From positions 4,421-68,420 of the forward strand of contig JBAZNL010000008.1 of assembly GCA_041649275.1 (NCBI GenBank): a stretch of DNA of 64,000 bases. The letters are read 5' to 3'. Every line of letters begins with the position of its first letter. Position 1 is the stretch's first letter. The DNA is from Candidatus Izemoplasmatales bacterium. Its GTDB lineage: Bacteria > Bacillota_I > Bacilli_A > Izemoplasmatales > Hujiaoplasmataceae. Below are positions 1 through 8,500 of the stretch, in pieces. The notes below the pieces were generated by a model that saw only the letters and a list, made by a program, of their open reading frames with translations, did not search any database and was not told where the DNA came from. The translations under genes were made by a program, and so were the position numbers.

Positions 1-126
1 GGCCGCTCGACCGTCGAGGAGACGGCCGCGATCGCCGGCGTCAACGCCGGCGACCCCGCCTTCTGGCGCCAGTCGCTAGCCCTCCTCGCGGAGGACATCG
101 AGGAGTTCCTCCGCCTCACGGAGTGA
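1..126 (+). CDS. C-terminal end of an M3-family peptidase (oligoendopeptidase F-like), partial
   Basis: The window opens inside a reading frame that ends at TGA 124-126 and gives 41 residues. The visible tail has the 'AGVNAGDPAFW' segment followed by an acidic helix ending in FLRLTE. This resembles the extreme C-terminus of oligoendopeptidase F proteins (metallopeptidase M3), where a 'AGVD...FW' turn precedes a final helix. The HExxH zinc site would lie upstream of the window and cannot be checked. Identification rests on a short tail only, so it is tentative. Confidence 0.55.
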   Translation, partial: GRSTVEETAAIAGVNAGDPAFWRQSLALLAEDIEEFLRLTE

Positions 127-204
127 GCGAATTCGCAAGAACGCCAATAAAAACGACGGGACCGCTTGTTGTATTAAGTGCACGCATCTCCTGAGGAGGC
201 ACCC

Positions 205-2283
205 ATGAAAACGATGAACCTGTTCCGTCGCCTCACGTCACTCGCGGCCATCCTGCTCCTTTCGGCGGGAATCCTCGCCTGCAACGAGACGACCACGACG
301 AAGCCGAACAACCTTCCTTCCGTCGACGACGTCGACAACTTCAAGGATTACGACGAGCTCGAGACCTATCTGGCCGGATTCTTCAGCAAGAGCCAGAACG
401 GCTGGTATTCGCTGCGCGGCGGCGAGGCCGTCTTCGACGAAGCGGTCGGCGCCGTCACCACGACGGCCGCGTCCGGCGCCCCTTCCGGCACCGACGACGA
501 GGTCGACCGCACCCACAGCGTCTCCAACGACCAGGTCGAGGGCGTCCGCGAGACCGACACGATCATGACCGACGGATACCACATCTACGTGGTCTCCGGC
601 GACAAGTTCCAGATGATCGACGCCGATACGCTCGACATCGTCTACACCTACGCGATGCCGGATTCCGACTGGTCATCCATCCAGGGAATGTTCCTCGACG
701 AGGAGCACGGCAAGGTCGTCCTGATCGCGAACGAGTACCATTACGACGAACAGAAGGCGACCGAGGACACCTATTATTACTGGTATTACTACCGTTATGG
801 AACACGCGTGGTCGTCCTCGACGTCGCCGATCCCGACGCGGTCGAGATCGAACGCGACATGTTCTTCGACAACACCTACCTCGTCGACGCCCGCATGATC
901 GGCACGCAGGTCTTCCTCGTGATGGACAACTACGCGATCAACTGGGGATACGCCGAAGATTCGTTCATCCCGACGTACATGGATTCCGCCGTCTCCGACG
1001 CGGAACAGCAGCTCCAGGCGGACCACATCTACTACATGCCCAACGGCAACTACTCCCTCTCCTACCTCATGCTCGCCTCCTTCAGCGCGACCGACCCCGA
1101 CGCCGCCGCCCGCGTCGACGCCTACCTCGGCAGCTCCTGGCAGATCTACATGAGCCCGTCGAACCTCTACGTCGTGATGTACCGCTACGAGGTCGACGAG
1201 GTCACCGGATGGTATGACTACCTCACCTACGTCCTGCGCTTCGCGATCGAAGAAGGGAACCTCGTCTTCAAGGCGATCGGCGCCGTGGACGGTTCTCCGC
1301 TCAACCAGTTCTCGATGGACGAGTACGCCGGCGCGTTCCGGATCGCGACCACCGAGTCGATCGCCCGTCAGGTCACCGTCACCGTCGACGGCGACGGCGT
1401 CGTCACGACCGAAGCCTTCCCCGCGGACGGTACGTCCGAAGAGGGCGACGAGACGACGACCCGAAGCGACGACACGACCGAACGCGGCACCTGGACGTAC
1501 ATCTCCTGGACCTGGACCGTCGAGAACAAGCTCTTCGTCCTCGATGCGTCGGTCGACGGCACGATGACCGTGCTCGGTTCGATCCTCGAAGGTCTCGGCA
1601 AGCCGAACGAGCGCATCTTCTCGGTCCGCTTCAACGGCGACGTCGGCTATGTCGTCACGTTCGTGAACACCGACCCGCTCTATAAGCTCGACCTCTCCGA
1701 CCCGACCGATCCGACGATCGTCGGCGAGTGGATCGAGGAGGGCGTGAGCGACTACCTGCACATCATCAACGACGGCCTCATGCTCGGCGTCGGTCGCCAG
1801 GCGGTCACCGACGGCGGCTGGACCCGTTTCACCGGCGTCAAGATCTCGCTCTACGACACGACCGGCGACGATCCCTTCGTCACCGACGACTACTTCCTCG
1901 AAAGCCAGTACAGCTATTCGCCGGTCACCTACGACCACAAGGCGTTCATGTACTTCGTTCCCGAGGGCGCCGACTTCTGGTACGTGGCGATCCCGATCTA
2001 CGAATATTTCGACAACTACAGCGTCTACTCCCAGAGCATGTACGTGTTCAAGGCCCATTACGACGGCACGCTCGAGTACGTCGCGAAACTGACCCACAAC
2101 GACGACAACCCCGTCGAGCACTACTGGTACTGCGATTCGATCGAACGCGCCGTCATCATCGGCACCCGGATCTACACCGTCTCCTATTCCCAGATCCGGA
2201 TGTACGACATGGAGAACGAATTCACCCCGATCGCAACGACGACGCTCAACGATACGGCGTACCGCTACTATTACTGGGATTGA
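205..2283 (+). CDS. Secreted lipoprotein with C-terminal beta-propeller domain
   Basis: The product is a 692-residue exported lipoprotein. The start is ATG 205, because GAGGAGG lies just upstream; an in-frame start at 178 has no ribosome binding site. A signal peptide (MKTMNLFRR, then a hydrophobic core) ends in a lipobox-like ILAC, and the mature protein starts with a Thr-rich CNETTTTK stretch. At about residues 110-140 the segment 'VEGVRETDTIMTDG' plus 'YHIYVVSGDKFQMID' matches the hallmark opening of the secreted beta-propeller family (Pfam Beta_propel), and the rest is a series of beta-blade-like segments rich in Tyr and Trp. It probably sits on the outer face of the membrane. Its ligand is unknown. 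It is a single gene with its own terminator. Confidence 0.8.
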   Translation: MKTMNLFRRLTSLAAILLLSAGILACNETTTTKPNNLPSVDDVDNFKDYDELETYLAGFFSKSQNGWYSLRGGEAVFDEAVGAVTTTAASGAPSGTDDEVDRTHSVSNDQVEGVRETDTIMTDGYHIYVVSGDKFQMIDADTLDIVYTYAMPDSDWSSIQGMFLDEEHGKVVLIANEYHYDEQKATEDTYYYWYYYRYGTRVVVLDVADPDAVEIERDMFFDNTYLVDARMIGTQVFLVMDNYAINWGYAEDSFIPTYMDSAVSDAEQQLQADHIYYMPNGNYSLSYLMLASFSATDPDAAARVDAYLGSSWQIYMSPSNLYVVMYRYEVDEVTGWYDYLTYVLRFAIEEGNLVFKAIGAVDGSPLNQFSMDEYAGAFRIATTESIARQVTVTVDGDGVVTTEAFPADGTSEEGDETTTRSDDTTERGTWTYISWTWTVENKLFVLDASVDGTMTVLGSILEGLGKPNERIFSVRFNGDVGYVVTFVNTDPLYKLDLSDPTDPTIVGEWIEEGVSDYLHIINDGLMLGVGRQAVTDGGWTRFTGVKISLYDTTGDDPFVTDDYFLESQYSYSPVTYDHKAFMYFVPEGADFWYVAIPIYEYFDNYSVYSQSMYVFKAHYDGTLEYVAKLTHNDDNPVEHYWYCDSIERAVIIGTRIYTVSYSQIRMYDMENEFTPIATTTLNDTAYRYYYWD

Positions 2284-2305
2284 CCTTTCGACCCGATTCC
2301 AACCC

Positions 2306-2342
2306 GACCGGCAGACGGATTTCCGTCCGTCGGTCTTTTTTT
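2306..2342 (+). terminator. Rho-independent terminator after the beta-propeller lipoprotein
   Basis: A 14-nt stem (GACCGGCAGACGGA with TCCGTCCGTCGGTC, two mismatches) is followed by an uninterrupted run of T from about 2335. Confidence 0.85.
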
Positions 2343-2457
2343 CGTCCTCAAGAGGATCGAAACCCGGTTTTCGCATGGAAACGGTTCACGATTTGCGATT
2401 TTTACCGCATGGGTGTGAAATACCTCCCCCTACCCTATGGATTTTTCTTCGGGTTTG

Positions 2458-2466
2458 TGATATGTT
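2458..2466 (+). promoter_or_regulatory. Candidate extended -10 promoter for the giant lipoprotein
   Basis: TGaTATGTT fits the extended -10 form used elsewhere in the window. A -35 is poor (TGGATT at 17 nt). It lies about 55 nt upstream of the start codon. Confidence 0.4.
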
Positions 2467-2478
2467 GAAAACGTATCA

Positions 2479-2497
2479 CGTGCGCACGCAGCGCACG
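2479..2497 (+). promoter_or_regulatory. Perfect inverted repeat in the leader of the giant lipoprotein
   Basis: CGTGCGC and GCGCACG (7 bp, 5-nt loop) lie in the predicted 5' leader, between the candidate -10 and the ribosome binding site. No T-run follows, so it is not a terminator. It could be an mRNA 5' stem or an operator; the sequence does not decide. Confidence 0.4.
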
Positions 2498-2520
2498 ATC
2501 ATATTCAAGGAGGTACCACG

Positions 2521-5500
2521 ATGAAGAGGAAGTTTCTCCTGTTTGCGCTCGTCACCTTTCTGACGTTCGGCCTCGCCGGCTGCGACATCCTGCTCAGCCT
2601 GCTCGGTCAGGTGACGACCACCGTCACCACCGTCGAAACGACGGATACGTCCGATACCGCCATCACCACCGTTACCACCCAACCCGCGATCACCACCACG
2701 GAAGGAACGACCACGGCCCCGGTCACCACGACGACCGGCGGCACGACCGTTTCGACCATCCAGCAATATACCGTCGTCTTCTACGACTATGACGGCACGA
2801 CCGTCCTGAAGACGCAGATGGTGACCCAGGGTGGCAGCGCCACCCCGCCGGCCGATCCCGCCCGGCCGGCGACCGACCAGTTCACCTTCGCGTTCTCCGG
2901 CTGGTCCGGAAGCTACACGAACGTGACGGCGAACGCCACCGTCCTCGCCACCTACACGGCGACGATCCGGCAGTACACCGTCACCTTCCTGAACGACGAC
3001 GGCACGACCGTCCTCGGAACGTCGACGGTGGACTACGGCACGGCCGCGACCGCCCCGGCGAACCCGTCCAAGCCGGCCACGGCGCAGTACACCTACGCCT
3101 TCACCGGATGGAGCGCCGTCTTCAACGACGTCCGCTCGAACTTCTCCGTGACCGCCCAGTACGGCGCCACGGTCCGTCAGTACACCGTCACCTTCGTGAA
3201 CTACGACGGCGCGGTGCTCGGGACCTCGACCGTGAACTACGGCACCGCCGCCACCGCTCCGGCGGCCACTCCGGACAAGCCCGACACGCCGCAGTGGGAC
3301 TACGCCTTCATCGGCTGGGACGTCGCCTTCGCGAACGTCCAGTCGACCCTGACCGTCACCGCCCAGTTCGGACAGACCCTCCGCCAGTACGAGGTCCGGT
3401 TCGTCAACGACGACGACTCCCTCATCCAGACCTCGATGGTCGCCTACGGTTCCGGAGCGACCGCGCCCGCGAATCCGACCAAGGCCTCGACCGCGCAATT
3501 CGACTACGCGTTCACCAACTGGGACGTCCCGTTCGCCAGCATCACCGGCGCGCTCACCGTCCGCGCGGTCTATGCGTCCACGGTCCGCTCCTACGAAGTC
3601 GTCTTCCAGGACGCCGACGGGACCGAGCTGAAGACGGAGACGGTCGCCTATGGCGGCGCCGCCACCGCTCCTGCCGACCCGAGCCGCGACTCGACCGCGC
3701 AGTACGACTACGCCTTCACCGGCTGGGACGTCGCGTTCGATCCGATCCATGGGGAGACCACCGTCACCGCCACCTATTCCCAGACGGTCCGCGAATATTC
3801 CGTCATCTTCTACGACGAAGACGGCATCACGGTCCTCGACGAGGTCATGGTCCCCTACGGCGGATCCGCGATTCCGCCCGCCGATCCCGCCAAGGCCGGC
3901 AACGATCACGCGACCTACACCTTCTCGCACTGGGAAGGAACGTACGTCGGCATCACCGGACATGAGACCGTCATCGCCGTCTACGACGAGCAACGCACCG
4001 CCTATTTCGTCTCGTTCTTCGACATCGACGGCGCGCTCATCGACAGACAGCTCGTCCTCTCCGGCCAGGATGCGGTCGCTCCCGCCGATCCGGCGCGTCC
4101 CGACACCACGCAGTACACCTACACCTTCACCGGTTGGCTCGGCGACTACCTCGCCGTCTCGGCCGACGTCGCGATCTACGCACAGTACGACGTCGTCGTC
4201 AACACCTATACCGTCGCGTTCTACAGCGAGGACGGTCTCACGCTCCTCGGCACCTCGACGGTCGAATACGGTCATCCGGCGGTCGCGCCGGACGATCCGA
4301 CGAAACCCGAGTACTTCTTCGTCGGCTGGTCCGAAGGCGTCGCCTTCGTGACCCGCGACATGGTCGTCTTCGCCGTGTTCTCCGACGTCGTCTGGGACCG
4401 TCAGCTCCTGCTCGACTATGTCGCCACCTGGCATGAGGAGACCCCGACGCCCGAACAGCTCGAAGCGGACGTGGCGATGCTCCTCGGCATCCTCGGGCTT
4501 GATCCGCTCGATCCGCTCGCGGAGCGCCAGGCCTACGATCTGGTCATGGTTTTCCAGGGATTCCTCGCGGACATGACGGATGCCGGCACGCTCGCCGAGA
4601 TCCAGGAAGCCTACGCGAACGCGAAGGCTTCCGGCTTCGACCGCGACCGCGTCATCACCGTCCTCCTCGGCGTCGCCGAGATGAACATCGAGAACGGCAT
4701 CGCGAACGGCCGCGTCGAGGAAATCCTCAGCCAGATCGCTTGGCTCGAACAGGCGATCCTCGACGCCGAAGCCGGCAAGCCGATCCGAATCCAGGACGGC
4801 GTCGACTACTGCACCGGATACGCCGGCGAGAATCAGGCCGCATGCGCATCCGCCTGGGCCGCATTCGTCGAGGAGACGAACCTCAACCACGCCTACATCG
4901 AGCTGATCGACCAATATACCTACGAACTGTACCAGGGCATCTGGAACTGGGACGTCTGGTACGATCTCTCGTGGCTGCTCGAAGACATCCTCCACTACAC
5001 CTATGTCGAACCCGATCCCTATTACGTCGACCTCTACCTCGCGGCCTACAACGAAGTCCTGAACGGACTCTCGTCCGAGGATCAGGCGATGTACGATGCG
5101 GTCCTGACCGCCTTCTCCGCCTGGAAGAGTTTCCAGATGACGACCGCCGATCCGTACCGCGAGCTCGCGTACGGTCTGGCCGATGTGAACGGCTACAACA
5201 TCGGCGGGACCCTCACGGGCGACCTCCTTGCCTCGTACGAACAGCTTTTCTGGGACATCAACCAGTACAGCTGGCACATCGTCGAACTGCAGTGGCAGCT
5301 CCAGGACGCCTACGACCAGCGCGAAGTGCTGCTCGCGCTCCAGGCCTACCTCGCCACCGAGGAAGGCTACGCCAAGGCCGAGATCCTCGTCGGCACGGTC
5401 TACGACATGCTGGAATCGGTCCTCTACGGCATCGACGAGGGCACGTTCGAACTCCTGTTCGGCCTCGCCACGGGCCAGATCGATCCCGCGACCCTCAGCA

Positions 5501-8500
5501 TCGACCCGGCGTCGCTTCTGAACTACGTCGACCGCTCCGCGGCGCTGATCCGCCTCTTCCTCTCGACGGTCGATGCCGCCGACCTCGCCAACGTCAAGTC
5601 GATCCTGATCGACGCCCTCGGCATCTACGCCGATGTCGAAGGGCTCTCCGCAGAGGAGACCACCGCCCTCGTCGCCCTGTTCTCCGGCCGCTTCGACGAA
5701 TATGCCCTGATGGTCGAAGACGTCTACGGCGAATTCCTCGCGATCCTCGACTCGCTCGACGAGGCGAAGATCCAGATCATCGTCGATCAGATCCAGATCC
5801 TCCAGAACGGCGTGTACGGCATCGCCCGCACCGGCGGCATCGAAGGCATCGACCTCCGCCAGATCGTCGCGATCGCGAAGATCGTCGACATCCTGGCCTA
5901 CCAGAGCGGCGTCGACGTCGAGGCTCTCGCCGGCTACTTCGTCCGGCTGTACTACGACATGAACTACGAGTTCTGCTACGACGACATGGAACGCCTGGCC
6001 GTGACGGCCGCGCTCCAGGACAGCGTCGCACGCATCCTCGAACTCGTCCACGTCATCGCCGGCTTCGAATCCGGCGTCATGCCCTCGCCCGCCCAGCTCG
6101 AGATGATCTTCGAGCTCAAGGTCCGCATCGAAACGATCGGACAGGCGTTCGGCGAAGGTTGGCCGGAACTGATGCTGGAAGCCGACTACACCACCTACAC
6201 CCACGAGATGTTCCTCGACCTGATCTACCAGATGAACGGCTGGAGCATCACACCCGAAGAGGCCGAGGCGCAGATCGCGATGATCGTCGCCACCCTGGAA
6301 GAATCCGAACAGGATTCCTTCTTCATCATGCTCGCGTTCGCGAGCGTCTTCCAGAACATCGGTCGGAATCCGTCCGTCACCGTCCTCGCCGACTTCTACT
6401 TCGGCCTTGCGGCGATGGGCTACGACAACGCGACCCTCGCCCGCATCATCACCAACTTCGCGGTGAACATGGTCGACTACCAGATCGCCTACTCAGACGT
6501 CGACGACCGGATCGCGCAGCTGGAAGAGATGATCGCGGAGTACATGCTCTACATCGACGACCTCGATGACGAATATGCGCTCGTCCTGGCGGCCGTTTCA
6601 TTCGAAATCGCCCTTCTTCCCGAGGATGCCAGAGCCGTTGCGGACGCCTGTTTCCAGAGTCGTCTGCAAGAGGATCTGATGTGGCGCGAATACTGGCGGA
6701 TCTACGACAACATCCGCTACTCCGACGCCTATTACGATCTCTGGAACGACTTCATCTATGACAACCTCACCGACGCCATCGATCGGATGTCGCAGTACGG
6801 CTCAACGTCTTACGAAGACCCGATCGCGTATGACGAAGCCCAGGATGATTTCGATTCCGTCTGGGACTCCCTCACCGACGACGAACGGAACATGTATCTC
6901 CCCGCGCTCAACGCTTGGAAGTTGCGCGTCGAATTCTACTGGAACACCGTGGAACCAGCCATCATCGACCTCACATCATGGGTTCCGGGCCTCTATGCTT
7001 CCGACGGCTATACCCCGTTCTTCGACTATCTGATGGGGCAGCTGGACACATTGTACTGGAACCGCATGGAAGTCAGATACTCGGAGGAATACATCACCAA
7101 TTGGACGTCCGAGATGACTTATCTCCAGGAACACGGCCTCGATGAGCTCTACGCCTTCCAGACGTTCCTCGCCGACCCGCTCAACCGCGCCCTCATCGAG
7201 GATGCGGTCCTGATCGTCCTCGACGACTTCGCCGGCGTCCTCGCGGCCACCGACACCGAGACGATCGACATGTTCCTTTCGTTCTTCGTCAACCAATACG
7301 GGTCCGAGATGCCGGACCTCTCCGCCGCCGCCATCCTGGGTTATACGCAGGACCTCTCCGCCATCCTCAAGGCGCTGGGCGCGACGATCACCGAGGACGA
7401 GTACGAGACCCTGATCACGCTCGCGATGAAGGGCTTCGCCTTCTTCATCGGCGCGCAGTCCGAGATTCCCGAAACGGAGATGGCCGCGATCCTCGACATG
7501 ATCGAAGGCATGATCCGCAAGTACCTGCCGATCGCGATCGATACCCGCGACATCGTCACCGACTTCCTCGATTCGCTCACCGTCGAGAAGATCCAGATCG
7601 TCCTCGACCAGCTCGCGATCCTCGGCTTCGGCGACAAGCCGATGGCGGACGGCGGCTACGACGGCCCGTCGCAGATCGAGATGGCGATCGCGATCGCCAC
7701 GATCGTCGACACGCTCCTCTACGACGGCTCGCTCGACACCGACGCCCTGATCGCCACGGCGATCGAGATCTACTACGACGTCGCCGTCGGCGGCGGATAC
7801 GATCCCGCCGTCAAGGCAGCTGTCGTCGTCGCCTTCCAGACACACGTCGACCAGCTGATCATGATGGCCCACGACCTCGCGGGCGTCGATCCGTCGATCC
7901 TCACTCCCGCCGACGTCGCGCTCCTGATGGAACTCCAGCAGCGCCTCGATTTCCTGATGGGCGTGCTCCAGAGCGGCGACCTCGAACGGATCCTCGAGCC
8001 GGTCACCTTCGGGTACCAGCGCTGGATGTTCGTCGAACTCCTCTGGAACCTCGACTGGAGCGGTCCGTGGGACGACGAAACCGTCGTCGATGTCACCATC
8101 ACCACCGTCACCCAGGTGTTCGAGACCTCCGAGGAGGAAAGCTACTACAACCTCGTCGCGATCATGAATCTGGTCCGCGGAGCGATCGAGAGCCAGGATC
8201 CGGAAATGATCCTGAACGCCATCGCGATGCTCGAACAGATCGGTTTCACCGACGAGGAGATCGCGGGTTACCTCGGCAACCTGCCGCTCGCCGTCCTCAC
8301 CTATCAGCAGTTCATCTCCGACTACTATTACTACGACGACGGCAATCCCTACGCCTGGGATCTGCAATATGCGCTCGCCAACCTCGCCGACCTGCAGGCG
8401 GCTTATGAAATGGATCTTCTGTACGCCCAGGAGAACGTCGACTACTGGATCGAGCAGCTCGCGAGGGTCCTGAACGTCGGTGTCGTCACGATTCCGCTGA

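Noticed and set aside
2466..2484. Possible cre site TGAAAACGTATCA upstream of the giant lipoprotein gene
   Set aside because: It needs a 1-nt deletion to fit the cre consensus and its second half-site is poor.
2476..6204. Minus-strand open frame of 1242 codons opposite the giant lipoprotein gene
   Set aside because: It is a shadow of GC-rich codon use on the other strand: composition is Val/Asp/Gly/Arg monotony with no motif, no ribosome binding site and no promoter, while the plus strand has a lipoprotein signal and repeats.
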